Origin: Ruegeria atlantica
GTDB taxonomy: Bacteria > Pseudomonadota > Alphaproteobacteria > Rhodobacterales > Rhodobacteraceae
Assembly: GCF_013033965.1 (NCBI RefSeq)
Contig: NZ_WQFE01000001.1
Coordinates: 372,001-436,000, forward strand
Direction: 5' to 3'
DNA: 64,000 nucleotides
Notes under the pieces: generated by a model
Told to the model about the DNA's origin: nothing
The model's input: the letters and a program-made list of their open reading frames with translations, nothing else
Database searches by the model: none
In this document: piece after piece, positions 26,392-33,363 of the stretch
How the letters are laid out: every line of letters begins with the position of its first letter
Position numbering within the stretch: position 1 is the first letter of the stretch
Translations under genes and position numbers: made by a program

Positions 26392-26457
26392 TGCAAGGCG
26401 TCAGAATACACAACACCGCACAATCCGAAGCCGGGTTGCGCGGCGGTTTTCTTTTTT
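26392..26457 (+). ncRNA. candidate small RNA between YbjN and the UbiK-like gene
   Basis: Between a consensus-like -35/-10 pair (26357-26386) and a strong intrinsic terminator (26416-26457) lies a unit of about 65 bases on the plus strand. It has no reading frame with a ribosome binding site and no similarity that I recognise to tmRNA, 6S or SRP RNA. The UbiK-like gene beyond it is on the opposite strand, so the terminator cannot belong to a known gene end there. The 190 bases from 26167 to 26356 hold no other recognisable gene. Boundaries are approximate. Confidence 0.4.
26416..26457 (+). terminator. strong intrinsic terminator without an upstream gene
   Basis: CCGC at 26416 pairs with GCGG at 26440. 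After one mismatch, CAATCCG at 26421 pairs with CGGGTTG at 26432 across an AAGC tetraloop. The T-rich run starts at 26447. No plus-strand coding gene ends upstream. Confidence 0.75.
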
Positions 26458-26478
26458 CAAAATCTCAGATCTGCGGAC

Positions 26479-26727
26479 TTATTTGTCCAGCTTGGCTTCC
26501 AGCGCCGCAATGCGCGCCTCAAGTGCGGCGTTCTCTTCGCGGGCTTTCTGGGCCATGGCACGCACGGCATCAAATTCCTCACGCGTGACGAAATCGCGGT
26601 CAGCCAGCCAGCGGTCGATCATCGACTTCATTGCATTCTCGGCCTCTTCCCGCGCGCCTTGGGCCACGCCCATGGCGTTGGTCATCAGTTGGGAAACGTC
26701 ATCAAGAATCTTGTTACGGGTTTGCAT
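26479..26727 (-). CDS. UbiK/BMFP family accessory protein
   Basis: An 82-residue protein of the BMFP (YqiC/UbiK) family. The N-terminus (MQTRNKILDDVSQLMTNAMG) is an amphipathic helix and the C-terminus is a coiled coil ending AALEAKLDK. In Enterobacteria the family helps ubiquinone synthesis at the membrane; for this copy that is inferred. The ribosome binding site is GGAG. It is divergent from lgt. Confidence 0.85.
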   Translation of the reverse strand: MQTRNKILDDVSQLMTNAMGVAQGAREEAENAMKSMIDRWLADRDFVTREEFDAVRAMAQKAREENAALEARIAALEAKLDK

Positions 26728-26824
26728 GGCTTTACTCCGGTATCGCGGTTGGTCTCTATATGGGTAAAGATTGGCCCGGGCTCAAGGTTGACTTGCCCCG
26801 CAAACCCCGGGCAATGAGACGCAC

Positions 26825-27712
26825 ATGCAGGCTGTTCTGAATTTCCCCGACCTTTCGCCCGAAGTTTTCTCGATCTCGCTGTTCGGGATGGAGTTCGCAC
26901 TAAGGTGGTATGCGCTGGCCTATATAGCCGGCATTCTGATCGCGTGGCGATTGGGTGCCATGGCGCTGAAACGCCCGGCGCTTTGGCTTGCAGATACGCC
27001 ACCGATGAAGCCACAGCAGCTGGAGGATCTGATCACCTGGATCATCCTTGGCGTGATTCTGGGCGGGCGTCTGGGGTTCGTTCTGTTCTATCAACCAGGT
27101 TATTACCTGTCGCACCCGCTGGACATTCTGAAGATCTGGCAGGGCGGGATGGCCTTTCATGGGGGGCTGCTGGGGGTTGTTGTCGCGTCATACCTTTACG
27201 GGCGGCGGCATCAAATACCGGTTTTGTCCATGGCCGATCTGATTGCGCATGCTGTTCCACCCGGCTTGCTGCTGGGCCGACTGGCGAATTTCACGAATGC
27301 CGAACTTTGGGGACGACCCAGCGAGGTTCCGTGGGCGGTGATCTTTCCCGGCGCCGCCGCGCAAGACTGCCCCGGCGTTGTCGCCGGGATGTGTGCCCGT
27401 CATCCTTCGCAGCTGTACGAAGCCGCGTTGGAAGGGTTGTTGCTGGGTGCATTGTTGCTGTGGATGGCCTACCGGCGCAGGGCATTTCACAAGCCGGGCC
27501 TTGTGACCGGCATCTTTCTGGCAGGCTACGGGGCTTCGCGATTTCTTGTCGAGTTCTTTCGCCAGCCTGACGCGCAATTTGTCTCGCCCGGCAATCCGCT
27601 GGGGCTAGCGTGGCATGTTGGTGGGTACGGCCTGACGATGGGACAACTTCTGTCGTTGCCGATGATCGCGCTTGGCCTTTGGCTCGCGTTGCGCGCGCGA
27701 TCGGCGCCATGA
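26825..27712 (+). CDS. lgt: prolipoprotein diacylglyceryl transferase
   Basis: A 295-residue membrane enzyme. The family motifs are a central MAFHGGLLG (residues about 110-118, with the catalytic His) and [13 protein letters not shown] near residue 152. About seven transmembrane helices span the rest. It transfers diacylglycerol from phosphatidylglycerol to lipobox cysteines, and so acts on lipoproteins such as those predicted at 1497, 13870 and 14827. It heads a three-gene cluster; its stop overlaps the start of the MidA gene as ATGA. Confidence 0.95.
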   Translation: MQAVLNFPDLSPEVFSISLFGMEFALRWYALAYIAGILIAWRLGAMALKRPALWLADTPPMKPQQLEDLITWIILGVILGGRLGFVLFYQPGYYLSHPLDILKIWQGGMAFHGGLLGVVVASYLYGRRHQIPVLSMADLIAHAVPPGLLLGRLANFTNAELWGRPSEVPWAVIFPGAAAQDCPGVVAGMCARHPSQLYEAALEGLLLGALLLWMAYRRRAFHKPGLVTGIFLAGYGASRFLVEFFRQPDAQFVSPGNPLGLAWHVGGYGLTMGQLLSLPMIALGLWLALRARSAP

Positions 27713-28776
27713 GTCTGAAGGATCACCTGCTAGCGCAAATCGCGCTGAACGGCCCGATGAGCGTGGCCGAATTCATGACCGAATGCCTCCTGAATCCCAA
27801 GTTCGGGTATTATTCAACCCACGATCCGCTGGGTGCACAGGGGGATTTCATCACAGCCCCGGAAATCAGCCAGATGTTCGGAGAGGTGATCGGGCTGAGT
27901 CTGGCGCAAAGCTGGTCAGATCAGGGAAAGCCGGACAAGTTCATTCTGGCCGAGTTGGGACCGGGGCGCGGCACCCTGATGGCAGATATCCTGCGCGCCA
28001 CCGGCCGCGTGCCGGGCTTCCATGCGGCGGCCGAAATCGTTCTGTTCGAAGCCTCCCCAGCCTTGCGGGACAGGCAGGCCCAAACACTCAGCAATCACAA
28101 TCCACGCTGGATCGATTCGCTTACCGACCTGCCCGAAGCTCCGCTGTTTCTGGTGGCGAACGAGTTCTTTGACGCCCTGCCGATCCGCCAGTTCCTACGT
28201 GAAGGTGAGGGCTGGCGCGAGCGTTTGATTGGCGCAGAGGGCGAATCGTTGACGTTTGGACTAGGGCCGAACACAAGCCAGGTTGCTCTTGCGGATCGCA
28301 TAACCGACACTGAAGACGGTGATCTGGTTGAGCTCTGCCCGACCGCGATTCCGATTCTGACCGTGACAGCAGGCCGTATCGCGTCGCATGGTGGCGCTGC
28401 GCTGATCATTGATTACGGAGACTGGCACTCGCTGGGCGACACATTTCAAGCATTGCGATCACATGAACGTGTTGATCCTCTGCAGGCGCCGGGCCATGCG
28501 GATTTGACGGCGCATGTAGATTTCGAACCCCTTGCCCTGGCAGCACACGCAGCAGGTTGCGCTCATACAAAGCTGACACCTCAGGGCGTATTTCTGGAGC
28601 GGCTGGGTATTACGGCCCGCGCGCAGGCATTGGCGACGCCACTCGGCGGGTCTGAGCTTGAGACACTCATTGCTGCACATCGCCGGTTGACGCACCCCGA
28701 GGAAATGGGAAACCTGTTCAAAGTACTGGGCCTCTACCCTTCATATGCTGCACCTCCACCGGGACTGGAACCATGA
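27709..28776 (+). CDS. MidA family SAM-dependent methyltransferase (NDUFAF7 homologue)
   Basis: A 355-residue methyltransferase of the DUF185/MidA family. The SAM-binding region is [15 protein letters not shown] near residues 79-93, preceded by [14 protein letters not shown], which is diagnostic. The mitochondrial homologue NDUFAF7 methylates an arginine of complex I subunit NDUFS2. A matching role for NuoD in this bacterium is inference. The start at 27709 overlaps lgt, and the stop overlaps pgeF, so all three are translationally coupled. Confidence 0.88.
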   Translation: MSLKDHLLAQIALNGPMSVAEFMTECLLNPKFGYYSTHDPLGAQGDFITAPEISQMFGEVIGLSLAQSWSDQGKPDKFILAELGPGRGTLMADILRATGRVPGFHAAAEIVLFEASPALRDRQAQTLSNHNPRWIDSLTDLPEAPLFLVANEFFDALPIRQFLREGEGWRERLIGAEGESLTFGLGPNTSQVALADRITDTEDGDLVELCPTAIPILTVTAGRIASHGGAALIIDYGDWHSLGDTFQALRSHERVDPLQAPGHADLTAHVDFEPLALAAHAAGCAHTKLTPQGVFLERLGITARAQALATPLGGSELETLIAAHRRLTHPEEMGNLFKVLGLYPSYAAPPPGLEP

Positions 28777-29531
28777 CTTTGGAAATTCTGACCTCGGACA
28801 TCCTATCGCCTGTCCGCCACGGGTTCTTCAGCCGTCGGGGCGGTGCGTCTTCCGGTATTTTTGCGGGTTTAAACTGCGGCTATGGGTCTTCTGACCAAAC
28901 CGAAGCAGTGACGGTGAACCGCCAGCGCGTCGCCGCCGCGATGGAGGTCGAATCGGACTCGTTGGTCGGCGTACATCAAGTGCATTCGCCGACTGTTCTG
29001 ACGGTGGACGCACCGATAAATGGCGACAAACCCAAGGCAGATGCCGTTGTCACCGCGACACCCGGATTGGCGCTGACGATTCTCACGGCGGATTGCCAAC
29101 CGGTCCTGTTCGCCGATTCTGACGCGAATGTGATCGGAGCCGCGCATGCTGGCTGGCGCGGTGCATTGGACGGCGTTTTGGAAGCAACCTTGGACGCAAT
29201 GGAGGCATTGGGGGCACAACGAAAAAATACCGTCGCCGTCATTGGTCCAACAATTTCTCAAGGCGCCTATGAGGTTGGCCCCGACTTTCTGGATGAATTC
29301 GCGGCGGATTCGCCTGAGAATCTCAGGTTCTTTGCAAACGGTACTGGGGATCGGCTGCAGTTCGACCTGCCCGCCTTTGGGTTGCACAGGTTGCGACAAG
29401 CCGGAGTAGGTCAGGCCGAATGGACGCGGCACTGCACCTATTCTGACCCGGACAGGTTCTACTCCTATCGCCGCTCAACCCACGCAAACGAAGCCGATTA
29501 CGGTCGCCTGATTTCCGCCATTAAATTGTAG
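28773..29531 (+). CDS. pgeF: YfiH/PgeF family multifunctional enzyme
   Basis: A 252-residue protein of the laccase domain (LACC1/YfiH) family. The metal-ligand set is visible: His69 in GVHQVHSPT, Cys107 in TADCQPVLF, and the His in AAHAGWRGAL near residue 124. The family was called polyphenol oxidase, but bacterial members act as purine nucleoside phosphorylases or peptidoglycan editing factors. I cannot choose between these here. The start overlaps the MidA gene by four bases, and a 13-base inverted repeat follows. Confidence 0.88.
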   Translation: MTLEILTSDILSPVRHGFFSRRGGASSGIFAGLNCGYGSSDQTEAVTVNRQRVAAAMEVESDSLVGVHQVHSPTVLTVDAPINGDKPKADAVVTATPGLALTILTADCQPVLFADSDANVIGAAHAGWRGALDGVLEATLDAMEALGAQRKNTVAVIGPTISQGAYEVGPDFLDEFAADSPENLRFFANGTGDRLQFDLPAFGLHRLRQAGVGQAEWTRHCTYSDPDRFYSYRRSTHANEADYGRLISAIKL

Positions 29532-29540
29532 GGCTCGCCC

Positions 29541-29577
29541 CAAATGTGGCAAATTCGCCGCTTTTTTGCCACATTTG
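29541..29577 (+). terminator. 13-base inverted repeat after pgeF
   Basis: CAAATGTGGCAAA at 29541-29553 pairs perfectly with TTTGCCACATTTG at 29565-29577 around an eleven-base loop. It starts nine bases after the pgeF stop. It probably ends the lgt-MidA-pgeF transcript, although no T tract follows; a protein-binding site is an alternative. The 273 bases from here to the next gene at 29805 hold no other clear feature. Confidence 0.55.
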
Positions 29578-29804
29578 TTGTGTCTGTTTGTATCGAGACA
29601 TTTTGATTTTTATTGTCCGCACTCAGATGTTTATCAAATGATTTCTCAGTTGTGCGAGGCATTCCAAAAGAAGAGGACCTGCTGACCTTCAATAATGCTG
29701 CTTTAACCTCGGATCAGCCTTATCGGTGCCGCATTGACGCGTCACAGTGATCCGACACAGGAATTCGGGGTGTTCGCTCCCCGGGCACGAGCAGGAACAA
29801 AAAC

Positions 29805-29933
29805 ATGAAGGTCAAATCTCGCTTTCTCAGTGCCGTCGTTGCGGCCACTCGAGAGCAGGCACCGGAAATGCCGTGGAAACGGGTTTCCAGCTCTTCGGTC
29901 AGAGTTGCGCGCCGTTTGGCACGCCAACGTTGA
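29805..29933 (+). CDS. 42-residue basic protein
   Basis: An ATG with AGGA eight bases upstream opens a complete frame starting MKVKSRFLSAVVAATREQ and ending PWKRVSSSSVRVARRLARQR. The product has nine or more Arg/Lys residues and a short hydrophobic stretch near residues 7-14. From memory, similar short proteins with a KSRFL...MPW pattern recur in Rhodobacteraceae, but I could not check. Its function is unknown. Three hairpins follow directly at 29945-30033. Confidence 0.5.
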   Translation: MKVKSRFLSAVVAATREQAPEMPWKRVSSSSVRVARRLARQR

Positions 29934-29944
29934 CCAACGCCCGC

Positions 29945-30033
29945 GGAACCAAGCTGCCGGTTCCAAGGGTCAAGACACACACCGGAGGGGTGCTCCGGGC
30001 CGGTGTGTGACCAACCGCTGAGTTTTCCAGCGG
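29945..30033 (+). other. cluster of three hairpins after the small basic protein
   Basis: Three stems lie in a row: GGAACC/GGTTCC (29945-29964), a perfect ten-base CACACACCGG/CCGGTGTGTG (29976-30009), and CCGCTG/CAGCGG (30015-30033). No T tract follows any of them. The 331 bases from 29934 to 30264 hold nothing else I can name; a frame at 30050-30262 lacks a ribosome binding site and has an odd composition. This could be a structured 3' UTR, a processed small RNA or the leader of the Hint gene. Confidence 0.45.
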
Positions 30034-30264
30034 CTAGGTTCAGGGGCGTGTGTGCGTGGGTAATTTTCGCCTGCGTTGTAATGAGTTTGTCTGGGGGGTC
30101 AGTGCGTTGACCAAAGGAAAGCGGAAATTCATCGCGTTGCGACGCCGGGAAGGCGTGCGCCCTGAGGTCGCCATCTCATTAAAGACAAAAAATACGCCGG
30201 TCAGGTTGCCCTGTACGGAGGGCTCTACCCGTCTGAACGGTATTTTAGAAGGGACGGAATAAAA

Positions 30265-31047
30265 ATGGCAATTCCACATTCCTTGGCCCGCGCAGCCCGA
30301 AATGCGGTCGACACTTCGGCCATGTTGCGCGAAATTCCGAGGACCAAAGCAAAACCAAAAGCGCAGTTGCGGCGCTATGAAGTCAGTACTTTGATGCCAA
30401 ACGGAGATGTATCGCTAACGCGCCACATCGCCCCGGCTTTGCCCATGTTCGAAGACGCGTTCTGCGCTTTTACGCGCGGATCATTGGTGGAAACCGAACA
30501 CGGCCCATTGGCGATCGAAGATCTGCTTCCGGGCGACTCGGTTCTGACACAGGATGGCGAACTGCAGACGGTCCTGTGGAAAGGGTCGGTGACATTGATT
30601 CCCGGACGCGAGGATTCGCGTGGCCGAACGCGCCCACTTACGCGGATCATGGCTGATACGTTTGGAATGCAAAAGCCGCTGTCGGGCGTGATCGCAGGAC
30701 CCGCCGCGCGCTTGCTGGGCGCACCGGCGCATCTGCGCCATTTGCACGGTGGCGGTGAAATTCTGACCCCAGTCCATGAGTTCCAGGACGGCATGAGCGT
30801 TATCGAAACGCTGCCGCCGACACCGATTGAGCTGTTTCACATCTGCCTGAAACGCCATTCGGTCATCAAGGTCGACGGTCTGCAATTCGAATCCTACCAT
30901 CCGGGCGTCAATGCCGTGCGTCAGGTCAGCCGATCGCTCAGGTCGATCTACCTGAACTTGTTTGCGCATATCGAATCGCTGAACGATTTCGGTCCGCTGG
31001 TTCTGCCGCGTGCAGGTGACGGTGAGGTAGATGCGCTTACGGCCTGA
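30265..31047 (+). CDS. Hint (hedgehog/intein-like) domain protein
   Basis: A 260-residue protein whose residues about 66-215 match the Hint_2 pattern: FTRGSLVETEHGPLAIEDLLPGDSVLTQ, given here by its outline, and a late LTPVHEF block with conserved histidines. True inteins begin at a nucleophilic Cys directly before the F-T-x-G-T block. Here Cys67 precedes it with one extra residue (CAFTRGS), so splicing or cleavage is doubtful. Such proteins are common in Roseobacters, often in secreted calcium-binding proteins; this one has no secretion signal or repeats. An AGAAGGGACGG site precedes the ATG. Confidence 0.8.
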   Translation: MAIPHSLARAARNAVDTSAMLREIPRTKAKPKAQLRRYEVSTLMPNGDVSLTRHIAPALPMFEDAFCAFTRGSLVETEHGPLAIEDLLPGDSVLTQDGELQTVLWKGSVTLIPGREDSRGRTRPLTRIMADTFGMQKPLSGVIAGPAARLLGAPAHLRHLHGGGEILTPVHEFQDGMSVIETLPPTPIELFHICLKRHSVIKVDGLQFESYHPGVNAVRQVSRSLRSIYLNLFAHIESLNDFGPLVLPRAGDGEVDALTA

Positions 31048-31106
31048 AAACAAAAACTAACTGCAGTGTGGGGGCATCATGCAGCTGATAATTAGTTGGG
31101 TTCTTT

Positions 31107-31141
31107 CTTTGACGGTCGCAGCTTTTCTGCCGCCGTCAAAG
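31107..31141. terminator. hairpin between convergent Hint and Lrp genes
   Basis: CTTTGACGG at 31107 pairs with CCGTCAAAG at 31133, and inside it GCAG pairs with CTGC around a CTTTT loop. The long stem sits between the two gene ends. No T tract follows on either strand. Confidence 0.6.
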
Positions 31142-31163
31142 CCACATCAAAAGCGAATGATGT

Positions 31164-31664
31164 TCACGCCGTCCGGTTCATTCGTTCTTCGAGAACGTCA
31201 AACGGGACGCCGGGTTCGTCTTTTGCGCCGCGGATAACCAGTGATGTTTTCACGCTGGCCACGTTGGGCGTGGTTAGCAAATCACCCGTTAGAAACTGCT
31301 GGAAGCTGCTCAGGTCAGGGGCGACGCATTTCAGGATAAAGTCCACCTCGCCGTTCAACATGTGGCATTCCCGAACCAAAGGCCATTCGCGGCAGCGTTC
31401 CTCGAATGCGTTGAGTTCGGATTCCGCCTGACTTTCAAGCCCTACCATCGCAAAGACCTGAACTTCGAACCCCAGCTCGCGAGAGTTCACGTCGGCATGG
31501 TAGCCGCGGATAAGTCCGGATTCTTCCAACGTACGCACACGCCGCAGGCAAGGTGGTGCGGAAATACCGACCCGTTTTGCCAACTCGACATTTGTCATGC
31601 GCCCGTCTGCCTGCAATTCCGCTAGAATCTTGCGGTCAATCTCATCCAGTCGTATCGCGACCAT
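31164..31664 (-). CDS. Lrp/AsnC family transcriptional regulator
   Basis: A 166-residue protein with an N-terminal winged HTH (residues 5-55, LDEIDRKILAELQADGRMT then VGISAPPCLRRVRTLE) and a C-terminal RAM ligand-binding domain from about residue 70. It probably binds an amino acid and controls its own gene or nearby genes. The intergenic region to trxB holds two TGCGCA-type sites 21 bases apart, a good candidate operator. It is convergent with the Hint gene and divergent from trxB. Confidence 0.92.
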   Translation of the reverse strand: MVAIRLDEIDRKILAELQADGRMTNVELAKRVGISAPPCLRRVRTLEESGLIRGYHADVNSRELGFEVQVFAMVGLESQAESELNAFEERCREWPLVRECHMLNGEVDFILKCVAPDLSSFQQFLTGDLLTTPNVASVKTSLVIRGAKDEPGVPFDVLEERMNRTA

Positions 31665-31706
31665 GAAATGCTCCTGAATTTTCGGTTGTTATATCAGCAC
31701 CCGACC

Positions 31707-31736
31707 AATGCGCAATTATCTTTCGCACTTGCGCAA
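31707..31736. promoter_or_regulatory. candidate Lrp operator: paired TGCGCA sites
   Basis: AATGCGCAAT at 31707-31716 and TTGCGCAA at 31729-31736 each contain a self-complementary TGCGCA core. Their centres are 21 bases apart, two helical turns, as expected for a dimer-of-dimers regulator. The sites lie between the divergent lrp and trxB genes, nearer lrp. Confidence 0.4.
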
Positions 31737-31890
31737 TATTCTATATTTTCAATGTTCTTTTTTTTGGCACCCTGCCGCAAATGCATAGCGGCCTGTCAAA
31801 AGGTTGGGGGTTTAAGCCCTGCGCGGTGGTCGCTATATCCATCCGTCAGGGGCCGCATGCCCCAATCAGGCAGATCGAGTTGGGGGTACT

Positions 31891-32832
31891 ATGGCCGAAA
31901 CACGACACACCAGGGTTCTGATCATCGGATCGGGACCGGCCGGTTACACGGCCGGCGTTTATGCCAGCCGCGCGATGCTGGAGCCCATTTTGGTTCAGGG
32001 CATCGAGCCGGGGGGGCAACTGACCACAACAACCGAAGTCGAAAACTGGCCCGGAGATACTGAGGTTCAAGGTCCAGACCTGATGGTGCGCATGCAAGAT
32101 CATGCCAAGGCGATGGGCTGTGAGGTCATCGGTGACATAATCAACGATCTGGACGTCAGTAAACGCCCGTTCACCGCAACAGGCGACAGCGGAACCATCT
32201 ACACCGCAGATGCGGTCATTCTGGCCACCGGCGCGCGCGCCAAGTGGCTGGGGCTGCCGTCGGAAGAGAAATTCAAGGGCTTTGGAGTTTCGGCGTGCGC
32301 CACCTGCGATGGTTTCTTCTATCGCGGGCAGGAAATCGTGGTGATCGGAGGCGGCAACACCGCCGTGGAAGAGGCGCTGTTTCTGACGAATTTTGCCAGC
32401 AAGGTCACGCTGATCCACCGTCGCGATGAACTGCGCGCCGAAAAGATCCTTCAGGACCGCCTGCTGAAGCATGAGAAAATCGAACCCCTGTGGTTCCACG
32501 AGTTGGACGAGGTGATCGGCACCGATGCCCCGCTGGGCGTTGAAGGTGCGCGCGTCAAGAACGTGAAGACCGGTGAGATCACCGAGATCCCCTGTAAGGG
32601 CGTATTTGTAGCGATCGGGCATGCACCGGCCAATGAACTGGTCAAAGACTCGCTGGAGACCCATATGGGTGGCTATGTGGTGACCAAGCCGGGTTCGACC
32701 GAAACCTCGGTGCCCGGTGTATTCGCGGCGGGCGATCTGACGGACCACATCTATCGCCAGGCGGTGACCAGCGCCGGCATGGGATGCATGGCCGCACTGG
32801 ACGCCGAGCGCTTCCTGGCCGAGCAGGATTGA
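31891..32832 (+). CDS. trxB: thioredoxin-disulfide reductase
   Basis: A 313-residue flavoprotein. The FAD motif is GSGPAG at residues 13-18, the redox pair is Cys136-Cys139 in CATCDGFF, and the NADPH motif is [10 protein letters not shown] near residue 152. It passes electrons from NADPH to thioredoxin in the cytoplasm. A GGGGG-rich region precedes the ATG. The RES-domain gene begins only four bases downstream, so the two may be co-transcribed, and hairpins lie in the first 90 bases of that gene. Confidence 0.96.
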   Translation: MAETRHTRVLIIGSGPAGYTAGVYASRAMLEPILVQGIEPGGQLTTTTEVENWPGDTEVQGPDLMVRMQDHAKAMGCEVIGDIINDLDVSKRPFTATGDSGTIYTADAVILATGARAKWLGLPSEEKFKGFGVSACATCDGFFYRGQEIVVIGGGNTAVEEALFLTNFASKVTLIHRRDELRAEKILQDRLLKHEKIEPLWFHELDEVIGTDAPLGVEGARVKNVKTGEITEIPCKGVFVAIGHAPANELVKDSLETHMGGYVVTKPGSTETSVPGVFAAGDLTDHIYRQAVTSAGMGCMAALDAERFLAEQD

Positions 32833-32836
32833 TCTG

Positions 32837-33313
32837 ATGCTGGAATTCTCCGGCTCGGTCTGGAGAATTCTGTTTCTATCACAAATGGACGCCCCTATGG
32901 CCCCTGCCCAGGCGCCAGAGGGGCGTTTTCATTACGCGGGGCAGACAGCAGTTTACGCCTCGCTAAGCGCAGAGGGCGCCGGGGTTGCCATTCGGCGATA
33001 TGTCTCGGCGGGCGATCCGCCACGGGTCTTACAGCGGGCAATCGTGACAGGCGCAAAACTGGTCGACTTACGTGGACAGCGCGAGGCATCAATCGTTTGG
33101 CAGGACATTCACGCCAAACGGGGCACCTCGCCGACATGGCGGTTCTCGGACCGCGCGCGTGTCGCAGGCGCTGACGGGTTGATATACAGCTCGCGCTCGC
33201 GCCCCGACCTCAGCCATATCGTGCTGTTCGACTTGTCGCCGTCTCTGATCCGCGTGGACGGGCCGCCGACGGATTGGACACCGCCCTATCCACAACCACG
33301 GCTTGACCGCTAA
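32837..33313 (+). CDS. RES domain protein (NAD-degrading toxin-like)
   Basis: A 158-residue protein whose start, four bases after trxB, has AGGA eight bases upstream. RES-domain landmarks are present: Arg10 in VWRIL, Arg30 in GRFHYAGQ, Tyr40 and Glu46 in AVYASLSAEG, and a Ser pair at 118-119. RES toxins of RES-Xre modules degrade NAD with phosphate. No Xre antitoxin gene is adjacent, so the protein may be an enzyme without toxicity or a diverged toxin. The next gene lies 50 bases away on the same strand. The family match is good; the activity is inferred. Confidence 0.72.
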   Translation: MLEFSGSVWRILFLSQMDAPMAPAQAPEGRFHYAGQTAVYASLSAEGAGVAIRRYVSAGDPPRVLQRAIVTGAKLVDLRGQREASIVWQDIHAKRGTSPTWRFSDRARVAGADGLIYSSRSRPDLSHIVLFDLSPSLIRVDGPPTDWTPPYPQPRLDR

Positions 33314-33363
33314 GCCGCGGCGTATCAGACTCGGCCCAGACGTGGCGAATGCAGGTGAACTGA

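Noticed and set aside
30050..30262. A 70-codon plus-strand frame before the Hint gene
   Set aside because: It begins inside a GTG-rich stretch without a ribosome binding site and its composition is unlike the neighbours.
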